Positions 36,177-44,398 of a stretch of DNA of 64,000 nucleotides are shown here, piece after piece. Positions within the stretch are counted from its first letter, which is position 1. Every line of letters starts with the position of its first letter. The translations under genes and the position numbers were made by a program. The notes under the pieces are model-generated. The model worked only from the letters and a program-made list of their open reading frames with translations, was not told where the DNA came from and searched no databases. Origin of the DNA: Lutimonas halocynthiae (lineage in GTDB: Bacteria > Bacteroidota > Bacteroidia > Flavobacteriales > Flavobacteriaceae); contig NZ_JAUFQO010000012.1 in the NCBI RefSeq assembly GCF_030409835.1, positions 62,001 to 126,000 on the forward strand. The letters run 5' to 3'.

Positions 36177-36347
36177 AAAGCACTTCTGGATGATGAAGTG
36201 CTTTAGCTTACTAACTCAAAATTAATTTTTAATGAAGTACAAAATTTTTGTGAGGAATTTTGTACGATACGAAAATAAGAAATATTTAAGGTATTCACAA
36301 GTAGATTTCTAATTTATTTGATAATTCAGTTAAATAATTAGTTTTTT
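36177..36347 (+). ncRNA. Tandem hairpin-leader unit, copy 1
   Basis: Stem AAAGCACTTC (36177-36186) pairs with GAAGTGCTTT (36195-36204) across an 8-base loop. The box follows at 36205-36226. An ATG at 36232 opens a 26-codon frame (to 36312, starting MKYKIFVRNF). A weak AT stem (36322-36326 with 36336-36340) precedes six T residues (36342-36347). The hairpin lies 8 bases after the punA stop and may also end that transcript. Whether it is a free RNA, a terminator plus leader, or a decayed gene start is not decided by the sequence. Confidence 0.5.
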
Positions 36348-36427
36348 ATTGTGAATTATGGTGGTTTTGAGTGATAAAGCTGATGATGATACAATTTTTC
36401 GAATAAATTAATAATTCCTAAAACCTA

Positions 36428-36587
36428 AAAAGCACCTCTAAGAAGAGGTGCTTTTAGCTTACTAACTCAAAATTAATCATAATGAAAACAAAATTAGTGG
36501 GGAATTTTGCTTTGTCTTATTAATTGCAAATCCTATGCCAAAATCAGTTATTAATGTTAATATTTTATTAATAAGTGGTTTTTTTTT
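36428..36587 (+). ncRNA. Tandem hairpin-leader unit, copy 2
   Basis: A perfect 12-bp stem (AAAAGCACCTCT at 36428-36439 with its complement at 36444-36455) has an AAGA loop. The box is at 36456-36477. An ATG at 36482 opens a 13-codon frame (to 36523, MKTKLVGNFALSY). The tail ends in nine T residues (36579-36587). A TTG (36367-36369) and the partial -7 box TACAATTTTTCG (from 36390) lie upstream with suitable spacing but imperfect sequence. Confidence 0.5.
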
Positions 36588-36672
36588 GATTATTTGTGTT
36601 GAAGCGGCATTTTTTTATGGTGTATTCTCAAATTTTACTCATTTTAAGGTCAACCGTAATTTTTATAAACAT

Positions 36673-36831
36673 AAAAGCACCTCTGTGAAGAGGTGCTTTT
36701 AACTTACTAACTCAAAATTAATCATATGAAGTCAAAATTAATGGGGAATTCTGCTTCGATAAATTAACATCAAAATCTATACCAAAAAACTCCTATTGTT
36801 GTTAATCATATGTTAATTTGAATAATTTTTT
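36673..36831 (+). ncRNA. Tandem hairpin-leader unit, copy 3
   Basis: A perfect 12-bp stem (36673-36684 with 36689-36700) is capped by GTGA, a GNRA-type tetraloop. The box is at 36701-36722. An ATG at 36726 opens a 13-codon frame (to 36767, MKSKLMGNSASIN). The tail reaches a T tract (36826-36831) at the end of lipA on the other strand. TAATTTTT (36657-36664), near the -7 consensus, would start transcription at the hairpin base. Confidence 0.5.
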
Positions 36832-37699
36832 AAATTAAATGTTTTTCAGCCCTATAAGATGATCGAACTAGCGCACCACTTTCTACATATTTAAATCCTA
36901 GTTCAAGACCTATTTCTTTGTATTTGTCAAACTGGGCTGGAGTCACAAATTCATGCACTGGTAAATGTTGTTTGCTAGGCTGAAGGTATTGACCTATTGT
37001 AACGATATCAACCTTTGCCTTATGCAAATCATGAAGTGTTTCGATAACTTCATCTTCTTTTTCACCCAGACCTAACATAATACCAGATTTGGTTCTCTGT
37101 TGCCCGGAATCCTTTAGGTAAGCCAATACCTCAAGACTACGATCATATTGCGCCTGAATTCTAACTTCTCGTGTTAAACGCCTTACCGTTTCCAGGTTAT
37201 GAGAAATTACTTCAGGAGCTACTTCTATGATGCGGTCAATATTTGTTTTATCTCCTCGAAAGTCGGGTATTAAGGTTTCTAAAGTAGTATTAGGATTTGT
37301 TCTTCTGATGGCTTCTACGGTTTCTGCCCAAATTATAGAACCACCGTCTTTCAAATCATCTCTGTCAACAGAAGTTATTACAGCATGCTTGATTTTCATT
37401 AAGTAAATAGAACGAGCTACTTTTTCGGGCTCATCCCATTCAACCGTTTCAGGTTTCCCTGTTTTAACCCCACAGAATCCACAGGAACGCGTACAAATGT
37501 TGCCAAGTATCATGAAGGTTGCTGTTCCTTCTCCCCAGCACTCACCCATATTCGGGCAACTACCGCTTGTACAGATAGTGTTTAATTTATATTTATCAAC
37601 TAAACCGCGAAGGTCAGTATATTTTTTACCAACAGGAAGCTTAACCCTTAGCCAATCTGGTTTCTTTATTCTTGGAGTGATAACCGAATTATCCGACAT
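36830..37699 (-). CDS. lipA: Lipoyl synthase (LipA)
   Basis: A radical-SAM enzyme that inserts two sulfurs into protein-bound octanoyl groups to make the lipoyl cofactor. The 289 residues carry the auxiliary cluster cysteines Cys43, 48 and 54 ([12 protein letters not shown]), the radical-SAM CxxxCxxC at Cys69, 73 and 76 (CTRSCGFC), and the C-terminal RSSY serine ligand motif. It supports the same lipoyl enzymes as the lpd gene in this window. A full TTG/TAAATTTG promoter lies upstream. It stands alone and converges on the tandem units. Confidence 0.96.
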   Translation of the reverse strand: MSDNSVITPRIKKPDWLRVKLPVGKKYTDLRGLVDKYKLNTICTSGSCPNMGECWGEGTATFMILGNICTRSCGFCGVKTGKPETVEWDEPEKVARSIYLMKIKHAVITSVDRDDLKDGGSIIWAETVEAIRRTNPNTTLETLIPDFRGDKTNIDRIIEVAPEVISHNLETVRRLTREVRIQAQYDRSLEVLAYLKDSGQQRTKSGIMLGLGEKEDEVIETLHDLHKAKVDIVTIGQYLQPSKQHLPVHEFVTPAQFDKYKEIGLELGFKYVESGALVRSSYRAEKHLI

Positions 37700-37719
37700 T
37701 TTTTATCGCTTTAAGTTTG

Positions 37720-37747
37720 CAAATTTACGAAGAATAATCTTAAGCAA
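37720..37747 (-). promoter_or_regulatory. Promoter of lipA
   Basis: On the minus strand TTG (37745-37747), 17 bases, TAAATTTG (37720-37727). It lies 20 bases before the lipA start. Confidence 0.6.
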
Positions 37748-37784
37748 AGAAGTCGATTTGTAAGGATAATAATGATCTTAGATT

Positions 37785-38285
37785 CTAAGGTTGATAATCG
37801 TTATTCATATTCATTAGTTTTATAATGAGCCCTATTTGCCCGAGGTGATACAAATCATGATGAATCATGCCCTTCATCACAAATGAATAGGAATAGTAAC
37901 CTTTAAAATCTGTATCAAAATAGGTTTCATCTAGAAATGAATCGTTCTTACTTTTGAGCAGCGCAACAAGTTCGGTTAAACTTGCTTCATAATTTCTAAG
38001 CAATTGATATTTCCCAATTGATTTTAGTGCTTCATTAGATTGCCAGTTTGAAGGGTGATCATCTGTGATGCTTCCTTTCCCGGTTTTTATTTTTATGATG
38101 GTTTCTTTTCTCCATGTAATGAGATGTGAAATGATTTCGGCAATGCTATGCATACTATTTTCCTGATGATAAAACGCTTTCTCAGTAAGTGATTTTAATT
38201 GTTGCTGAAAGTTAACACCTATCCAGTTTTTTCCTCTTTGGATTTGTATAAGTTGAATTATAAGGTCATCAATAAGTATTCTCAT
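37785..38285 (-). CDS. DinB-like four-helix protein
   Basis: A 166-residue protein of the DinB/YfiT-like four-helix bundle superfamily. A metal site of three histidines is suggested by ISHLITWRKETI in the second helix and by the C-terminal HDLYHLGQIGLI pair. Family members include thiol-dependent transferases, but the substrate here is unknown. It has no signal peptide and lies alone between lipA and hutI. A second, distant DinB-like gene lies at 43.7 kb. Confidence 0.8.
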   Translation of the reverse strand: MRILIDDLIIQLIQIQRGKNWIGVNFQQQLKSLTEKAFYHQENSMHSIAEIISHLITWRKETIIKIKTGKGSITDDHPSNWQSNEALKSIGKYQLLRNYEASLTELVALLKSKNDSFLDETYFDTDFKGYYSYSFVMKGMIHHDLYHLGQIGLIIKLMNMNNDYQP

Positions 38286-38385
38286 GTTTACATGGCTTTA
38301 AATGTAATTCAATCGGTAGCTTCAGCTTTTCTAAAGATCTTCTCTAAGCCAGGATTAACAAAAAACGATCAAAGAAGCAGTTGTA

Positions 38386-39621
38386 CTAAATAAAGGCTCC
38401 TTTGATCATGACCTTGTCTATCAGGTTGCTACCAAAAGCATAAGGTATAAAATGATAAGAAGGAATATCTTTTGTTATGATAAGGTTCGCAAATTTTCCT
38501 CGCGTGATACTTCCGTGAGTTTCACTAATTCCCATGGCATAGGCGCCATTAATCGTAGCAGCGTTTATGGCTTCTTCAGGGGTCATTTTCATTTTAATAC
38601 AGGCTGTGGCTACTACAAAATTCATATTTCCACTTGGTGTTGATCCCGGGTTAAAATCAGTTGCCAATGCCAAAGGCAGTCCTTGGTCAATCATTGATCT
38701 GGCAGGTGTATAAGGGATACTCAAAAAATAAGAGCAAGAAGGCAAAGCAACCGGCATCACATCGGTTCCCTTTAAACTGTCTATGTCTTTCTGCTGCATA
38801 ACCTCTAAATGATCCACGCTAAGTGCTTTATATTTTACACCGCTTTGTACACCTCCAATGCTATTAAATTGATTGACATGGATCTTTGGCTTTAAACCAT
38901 GCTTTGCCCCGGCTTTTAAAATTCTTTCAGTTTGTTCGACGTTAAAATAACCAAGTTCGCAAAAAACGTCTATAAAATCTGCTAGTTTATCGGCTGTAAC
39001 CATAGGTATCATGGTCTCACAAATCAGGTTGATATAAGCATCAGGATTATCTTTAAAAACTGAAGGGAAGGCATGTGCTCCTAAAAACGTTGCCTTAATC
39101 GAAACAGGGAATGAACCAGCCAGTGTTTTGATCACTTGTAACATTTTAAGCTCTGCTTCTGGTGTTAAACCATAACCTGATTTGATTTCAATAGCTCCGG
39201 TTCCTAATTTCATAACCTCCATAAGTCGTTGAGAAGATTGCTCAAACAGTTCTTGTTCAGAGCTATCTTGTAATTTTTTTGCTGAATTGAGTATGCCGCC
39301 ACCTCTTTTAGCTATCTCCTCATAGCTCAGTCCATTTATTCTGTCAACAAATTCTCCTTCGCGATGACCGGCAAAAACAATGTGTGTATGTGAATCGCAC
39401 CAGGCAGGCAGAATGATCTGTCCTCTGGCATCTATGACCTGGTCTGCATTGAAGTCTTCAAGGTCATCCATCAATCCGAAATCTTCTATTTTTTCGCCAT
39501 CAACTCTCAAATAAGCATTTTTAATTGATGGCAGCTCTTTCATTTCAATTCCTGATACTTTCTTGATACTTTCATCCCTTATTTGTATAAGTTCTTTGAT
39601 GTTGAAGATTAAAGTTTTCAT
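38386..39621 (-). CDS. hutI: Imidazolonepropionase (HutI)
   Basis: Hydrolyses 4-imidazolone-5-propanoate to N-formimino-glutamate in histidine breakdown. The 411-residue amidohydrolase-fold protein has the metal motif SHTHIVFAGHREGEF, EIKSGYGLTPE, KIHVNQFNSIGG and the metal aspartate in ALATDFNPGS. No other hut gene lies in the window, so the pathway genes are split in this genome or elsewhere. It is single and divergent from pta. Confidence 0.95.
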   Translation of the reverse strand: MKTLIFNIKELIQIRDESIKKVSGIEMKELPSIKNAYLRVDGEKIEDFGLMDDLEDFNADQVIDARGQIILPAWCDSHTHIVFAGHREGEFVDRINGLSYEEIAKRGGGILNSAKKLQDSSEQELFEQSSQRLMEVMKLGTGAIEIKSGYGLTPEAELKMLQVIKTLAGSFPVSIKATFLGAHAFPSVFKDNPDAYINLICETMIPMVTADKLADFIDVFCELGYFNVEQTERILKAGAKHGLKPKIHVNQFNSIGGVQSGVKYKALSVDHLEVMQQKDIDSLKGTDVMPVALPSCSYFLSIPYTPARSMIDQGLPLALATDFNPGSTPSGNMNFVVATACIKMKMTPEEAINAATINGAYAMGISETHGSITRGKFANLIITKDIPSYHFIPYAFGSNLIDKVMIKGAFI

Positions 39622-39734
39622 GAATGTGATTCGAAGATTTTAGTTAAGGCTAATTTAGTCAATAAATGTTGTGAATGAAACGAATAAAGTTATAATTGTT
39701 TTGCATAAAAGCAGGATAAAATTATCCATATAAG

Positions 39735-39742
39735 TATCTTTG
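39735..39742 (+). promoter_or_regulatory. Promoter -7 box of the pta operon
   Basis: TATCTTTG fits TAnnTTTG, 15 bases before the pta ATG. No TTG with correct spacing was seen. Confidence 0.45.
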
Positions 39743-39757
39743 TGAAAATTTTTAAAA

Positions 39758-41845
39758 ATGAGTAGAGCCATTTATATCGCTACTGGTGAGGCAGAAAGTG
39801 GAAAATCAATCCTGACACTTGGAATGATGCGTATCCTATTAGGAAGAACTAGGAAAGTAGGGTATTTCAGACCCATTATTGAAGTGCCGGATCCATCAAA
39901 AAAAGACAATCATATTGAAACCATATTATCCCATTTCAATCTTGAAATGGAATATGAAGAATGTTATGCGCTGACGGGAGCAGAAGTGATTCAAAAGAAG
40001 ACTGCTGATGAAGACGGAGAAATATTAGATGCCATCATAAAAAAGTATAAAGCCTTAGAAGATAGATTTGACTTTATTCTGGTTGAGGGAACTGATTTTT
40101 CTGGCGAAGCAGTTTTTGTAGAATTGGATGTCAATGCAGTCATTGCCAAAAACCTTGGTATTCCTGTTATTCTGGTTGGCACCGGAAAGGACAAAACAAC
40201 AGATGAATTAGTCACTAACCTGCATCTGGCCTATGACTCTTTTATGGATAAGGAAGTAAAAGTATTGGGTATTGTGGCGAATAAAGTTGATGAAAACCAA
40301 GTAGACAACATTGCTCAAATAATTAAGGATACTGTTAAAGAAGAGATTTTTATTGCAGTGATTCCAATGATCAGGAGCTTGAATAATCCAACCATTAAGG
40401 AAATTGTTGATGAATTAAAAGCAACTATTTTGATTGGAGAGGACCAGCTTGATAATCAGGTTGAGAATTCTGCGGTAGGGGCAATGCAATTGCGAAACTT
40501 TCTGCAACATTTGAAAGCGAATTGCCTCGTGATTACACCTGGTGATAGAGCTGATGTCATATTAAGTTCCTTGCAAGCCAGTATATCTGATAATTATCCT
40601 AAGATTTCCGGAATATTACTTACCGGAGGATTATTGCCTGAAGAACCTATCATGCAGTTGATCAAGGGCTTGAGAGAAATAGTGCCTATTCTGGCCATCG
40701 AGAAAGGAACTTTTGAAGTGGCAAACAAAATTGGTGCTATCCGGTCACATATTTATCCAACCAATGACCAAAGGATATATACTTCATTAAACACTTTTGA
40801 TAAGTACGTCAATATAAGTGATTTAACTAGAAAATATTTAACTTTTAAACCTAAGGGATTAACGCCTCGGATGTTCCAGTATGATCTTTTGAAAAAGGCA
40901 CAAAAAGTTAAAAAACACATTGTGCTTCCAGAAGGAACGGATGAAAGAATTTTATTGGCAGCTGCGCGACTGACTGTTCTGGATATTGTAGAAGTTACAC
41001 TTCTTGGAGACAAAAACAGCATTGAAGAGAAAATAAAGGAGCTAGGGATTAGTATGAATTTTGATCGTGTAAAAATTATAGACCCTGTTTCTTCACCTCA
41101 ATTTGATGACTATGTAAAAACATTTTATGAATTGAGAAAGCACAAGAACATAAACATGAGCATGGCACAGGATCTTATGCAAGATGTATCTTTTTTTGGC
41201 ACCATGATGGTATATAAAGGAGATGCAGATGGGATGGTTTCGGGAGCTGTTAATACAACGCAACATACAATCAGGCCTGCGCTTCAGTTTATCAAGACCA
41301 AACCCAATGTTTCAGTAGTTTCATCCATCTTCTTTATGTGTCTAGAAGACAGGGTATCTGTGTTTGGTGATTGCGCGATAAATCCAAATCCAACAGCAGA
41401 ACAATTGGCTGAAATAGCAATTTCTTCAGCCGATTCAAGTGCTGCATTTGGTATTGAGCCTAAAGTAGCGATGCTTTCGTATTCTTCCGGATCATCTGGT
41501 CAGGGAGCTGATGTTGATAAAGTTCGAAAGGCAACTGAGATTGTGAAGGAGTTGAGGCCAGATATAAAAATTGAAGGGCCCATTCAATATGATGCAGCGG
41601 TTGATATTAATATTGGAAAGAAAAAATTACCGGATTCAAAAGTGGCAGGCGAAGCAAGTGTTTTGATTTTCCCGGATTTGAATACAGGAAACAATACTTA
41701 TAAGGCGGTTCAAAGAGAAACTGGAGCGATTGCCATAGGGCCGATGCTTCAAGGATTAAACAAACCTGTAAATGATTTAAGTCGCGGCTGTACTGTAGAC
41801 GATATTTTTAATACGGTTATTATTACTGCGATACAAGCACAGTAG
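39758..41845 (+). CDS. pta: Phosphate acetyltransferase (Pta, long form)
   Basis: Interconverts acetyl-CoA and acetyl phosphate. At 695 residues it is the long, three-part form: an N-terminal P-loop-like domain (IYIATGEAESGKSILTLGM, about 1-210), a DRTGG domain (about 215-330) and the catalytic PTA domain (about 370-690) with LPEGTDERILLAA, DGMVSGAVNTTQHTIRPAL and SYSSGSSGQG. It forms one transcript with a GNAT gene (1-base gap) and ackA, giving ATP and acetate from acetyl-CoA or the reverse. Confidence 0.96.
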   Translation: MSRAIYIATGEAESGKSILTLGMMRILLGRTRKVGYFRPIIEVPDPSKKDNHIETILSHFNLEMEYEECYALTGAEVIQKKTADEDGEILDAIIKKYKALEDRFDFILVEGTDFSGEAVFVELDVNAVIAKNLGIPVILVGTGKDKTTDELVTNLHLAYDSFMDKEVKVLGIVANKVDENQVDNIAQIIKDTVKEEIFIAVIPMIRSLNNPTIKEIVDELKATILIGEDQLDNQVENSAVGAMQLRNFLQHLKANCLVITPGDRADVILSSLQASISDNYPKISGILLTGGLLPEEPIMQLIKGLREIVPILAIEKGTFEVANKIGAIRSHIYPTNDQRIYTSLNTFDKYVNISDLTRKYLTFKPKGLTPRMFQYDLLKKAQKVKKHIVLPEGTDERILLAAARLTVLDIVEVTLLGDKNSIEEKIKELGISMNFDRVKIIDPVSSPQFDDYVKTFYELRKHKNINMSMAQDLMQDVSFFGTMMVYKGDADGMVSGAVNTTQHTIRPALQFIKTKPNVSVVSSIFFMCLEDRVSVFGDCAINPNPTAEQLAEIAISSADSSAAFGIEPKVAMLSYSSGSSGQGADVDKVRKATEIVKELRPDIKIEGPIQYDAAVDINIGKKKLPDSKVAGEASVLIFPDLNTGNNTYKAVQRETGAIAIGPMLQGLNKPVNDLSRGCTVDDIFNTVIITAIQAQ

Positions 41846-41846
41846 T

Positions 41847-42398
41847 ATGCGTGAAATGATAGACGGGAGTATCGTTATTAGAGAGGAGGTTCAGGAGGAT
41901 CAGGCGAGGGTATTTCAACTTGTCAAAGAGGCTTTTATTGATGAAGAGTATAGCGATCATAAAGAACAATATTTGGTCGAGAGATTGAGAAAATCAGATG
42001 GCTTTATACCAGAACTTTCTTTAGTTGCTATATTTAACTCTAAGATTGTAGGTTTTGTTTTATTGACAAAAGCAGCAATAAAAAATGAAAAGAGACTACA
42101 TACAACACTTGTCTTAGCTCCTGTTGCTGTTGATAAGGCTTTTCAAAATAGAGGTGTGGGAGCAGCATTAATCAGTTTTGCACATAAAAAAGCTTCATTA
42201 ATGGGATATGGATCTATCGTCATTATTGGACACAAACATTATTACCCTAAATTTGGATATCAAAAGGCGTCAAAATTTGGGATCCATTTTCCGTTTGAAG
42301 TACCGGATGAAAATGGATTTGTCATAGAGCTTAAAAAAGATGAATTATTAGGGATAGAAGGAGAACTTGTGTATCCTAAAGAGTTTTTTGAAGCATAA
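41847..42398 (+). CDS. GNAT N-acetyltransferase (YhbS-like) inside pta-ackA
   Basis: A 183-residue GNAT-fold acetyltransferase. The fold markers are IREEVQEDQARVFQLVKEAF at the start, VLAPVAVDKAFQNRGVGAALI with the acetyl-CoA loop QNRGVG (about 101-106), and HKHYYPKFGYQKA near the end, a YhbS-type segment. The substrate is unknown. It begins 1 base after the pta stop and is followed 24 bases later by ackA, so its product is made together with the acetyl-phosphate enzymes. Confidence 0.85.
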   Translation: MREMIDGSIVIREEVQEDQARVFQLVKEAFIDEEYSDHKEQYLVERLRKSDGFIPELSLVAIFNSKIVGFVLLTKAAIKNEKRLHTTLVLAPVAVDKAFQNRGVGAALISFAHKKASLMGYGSIVIIGHKHYYPKFGYQKASKFGIHFPFEVPDENGFVIELKKDELLGIEGELVYPKEFFEA

Positions 42399-42422
42399 TT
42401 TATAAAAAGAAAAACGTAATAC

Positions 42423-43613
42423 ATGAAAATATTAGTAATCAATTCAGGAAGTTCATCGATCAAATTTCAGTTGATTGAGATGCCGGAAAAAAGCGTTTTA
42501 GCAAATGGAATGGTCGAAAGAATTGGATTGGATGGATCTAAAATTCAATTAAAAGTAAATGATGAGGAGTTTGAAGAGCTGCGTTCTATAAAGAATCACG
42601 AGCAAGGTCTTGAAATGATTGCTGGAATTTTGCTTGAACCATCAGTTGGTTTGCTCAAAGATGCTGATGAAATTGATGCAGTAGGACATAGAGTAGTTCA
42701 TGGAGGAAGTTCTTTTTCAAAAACTGTTTTGATTGACGAAGATGTTAAGGAGAAAATTAAGGAATTATTCAGTTTAGCACCTTTGCATAATCCACATAAT
42801 TTTAAGGGTATCGAAGTTTCGGAAAAAATCTTTAAACGCGCTGCACAAATTGCAGTCTTTGATACAGCATTTCATCAAAGTATGCCTGAAGAGGCCTTTA
42901 GATACGCCATTCCAGAAACGCTCTATTCAGATCATCAAATTAGAGCTTATGGTTTTCATGGTACAAGTCATCGTTATGTTTCGAAGGAAGCTATTGATTA
43001 TTTGAAGAAGAATGATTCAAAAATTATTACAGTTCATTTAGGGAATGGCTGTAGCATAACAGCAATAAAAAATGGGAAAAGCATTGAGCATTCTTTGGGC
43101 TTTGGCCCAATGAATGGTTTGGTAATGGGTACAAGAAGTGGCGATATTGATCAATCCGTTATTTTTTATATGATGGATGAATTAGGATATAGTTCAAATG
43201 AGGTTAAAAAAATCCTTCAGGAAGAGAGTGGGATGGTCGGTCTTACTGGTTACAGTGATCTTCGCGAGATAGAAACCAATGCCGAACAAGGTGATGCGGT
43301 ATGTAATCTGGCCTTAAAAATGAATGCCCATCGAGTAAAAAAATACATAGGCGCTTATGCTGCTGTTTTGAATGGTATTGATGCCATTGTATTTACTGCT
43401 GGAATAGGAGAGAATTCAAACATGATGAGAGAATTGATTTGTACTGACCTTGAATTCTTAGGAATTGAATTGGATCATGAGAAGAATGATGTTCGCGCTA
43501 AGGAGCTTAGGGAAATTCAAAAAGCTACCGCCTCTGTAAAGATTTTAGTGATTCCTACTAATGAGGAAATTGAAATTGCCAAACAATCGTATCAGTTGGT
43601 AAAGAATTTGTGA
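42423..43613 (+). CDS. ackA: Acetate kinase (AckA)
   Basis: Transfers phosphate between acetyl phosphate and ADP. The 396-residue protein has the family start ILVINSGSSSIKFQL, GHRVVHGG, DTAFHQSMPE (the catalytic aspartate region), YGFHGTSHRYV, HLGNGCSITA and FTAGIGENS. The length is normal and the pocket motifs are complete. It is the last gene of the pta-GNAT-ackA transcript. A hairpin lacking a T tract follows at 43630. Confidence 0.96.
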   Translation: MKILVINSGSSSIKFQLIEMPEKSVLANGMVERIGLDGSKIQLKVNDEEFEELRSIKNHEQGLEMIAGILLEPSVGLLKDADEIDAVGHRVVHGGSSFSKTVLIDEDVKEKIKELFSLAPLHNPHNFKGIEVSEKIFKRAAQIAVFDTAFHQSMPEEAFRYAIPETLYSDHQIRAYGFHGTSHRYVSKEAIDYLKKNDSKIITVHLGNGCSITAIKNGKSIEHSLGFGPMNGLVMGTRSGDIDQSVIFYMMDELGYSSNEVKKILQEESGMVGLTGYSDLREIETNAEQGDAVCNLALKMNAHRVKKYIGAYAAVLNGIDAIVFTAGIGENSNMMRELICTDLEFLGIELDHEKNDVRAKELREIQKATASVKILVIPTNEEIEIAKQSYQLVKNL

Positions 43614-43629
43614 ATTTGAAAGTTAATAC

Positions 43630-43649
43630 CGACCAATTTTATTTGGTCG
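43630..43649 (+). terminator. Hairpin after ackA, weak terminator candidate
   Basis: A 7-bp stem CGACCAA (43630-43636) with TTGGTCG (43643-43649) and a 6-base loop, 17 bases after the ackA stop. No T tract follows, so termination is uncertain. Confidence 0.35.
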
Positions 43650-43707
43650 ATTACATAGATTGGTAAGAATTAATTAAATTAGGCGTTTGAATTTTTAATT
43701 TCTGAAA

Positions 43708-44220
43708 ATGTCTATACCTCAAAAACAAGAATATCCTCCTTTTTACCAACCTTATATTGATGTTCTAGAGGGTGAACCCAATTTGATGGATTCGCTTGAA
43801 ATGTCGCTTGAGCTTTTTGAGCAAGTATTATATGACATTGAAGATTCCAAACAGACATATCGATATGCTGATGGTAAATGGACAATAAAGGAGTTAGTTC
43901 AGCATATGATTGATGCTGAACGTGTATTTGTTTATAGGGCATTGAGGTTTTCAAGACAAGATGAAAAACCATTGTCAGGATTTGATGAAAATTCATATGT
44001 TACAAACTACGACAGTAATAATCGTGAATTTACAACCCTACTTGACGAATTTTGTTTGCTACGGAGATCTAATATTTTAATGTTTAAAGATTTTAGCGTT
44101 AAGGAGCTAAGTTGCGCAGGAACTGTAGAAGGACTATCGATTTCTGTGAGGGCTATTGCATTTATTTGCTCAGGCCATGTATTGCATCATTTAAAAATAA
44201 TTCAAGAAAGGTATCTTTAG
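43708..44220 (+). CDS. DinB-like protein
   Basis: A 170-residue DinB/DUF664-like four-helix protein. Conserved parts are YRYADGKWTIKELVQHMIDAERVFVYRALRF (split across two helices) and the C-terminal FICSGHVLHHLKIIQERYL, which supply three potential metal-binding histidines. It is only loosely similar to the DinB protein at 37.8 kb. The function is unknown; thiol-linked detoxification is possible for the family. It is monocistronic, with a 178-base non-coding gap to the next gene. Confidence 0.85.
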   Translation: MSIPQKQEYPPFYQPYIDVLEGEPNLMDSLEMSLELFEQVLYDIEDSKQTYRYADGKWTIKELVQHMIDAERVFVYRALRFSRQDEKPLSGFDENSYVTNYDSNNREFTTLLDEFCLLRRSNILMFKDFSVKELSCAGTVEGLSISVRAIAFICSGHVLHHLKIIQERYL

Positions 44221-44398
44221 GTTTTATACTATTATTTTGGCAATTTCATAATGAAAACTAGATTCTATAAATTTTCATTGAAGAATTCTGAACATTTGTC
44301 AAGGTTAATCGCAGTATTTTGCACTAACATGTAATGCCCGAAAATAGATTTTAAATCAGAATTAAGTAGAGTTAATAAACAAACAAGAGTTGAATAAA

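Larger units (their letters stand above)
36172..36831 (+). repeat. Three tandem copies of a hairpin-leader unit (about 250-base period)
   Basis: This 660-base gene-poor stretch between punA and lipA is filled by three diverged copies of one unit. Each has a strong hairpin (at 36177, 36428 and 36673), then a 22-base box (36205-36226, 36456-36477, 36701-36722) with core CTTACTAACTCAAAATTAA that is identical in copies 1 and 2 and has one change in copy 3. An ATG follows after 3-5 bases, then a short reading frame and an AT-rich tail ending in a T tract. The box spacing is 251 and 245 bases. Copies 2 and 3 align along their whole length, copy 1 less well at its end. Confidence 0.85.

Noticed and set aside
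36172-36831. CRISPR array or integron attC cassette array
   Set aside because: Only three repeats, each about 160 bases and separated by about 80 bases, with no spacers of uniform size, no cas or integrase gene nearby, and a box that lacks attC core sequences.
44251-44334. 27-codon reading frame starting MKTRFYKF before the GMC gene
   Set aside because: Its start resembles the MKTK starts in the tandem units, but there is no hairpin and no box before it, and the codons look like chance AT-rich sequence.
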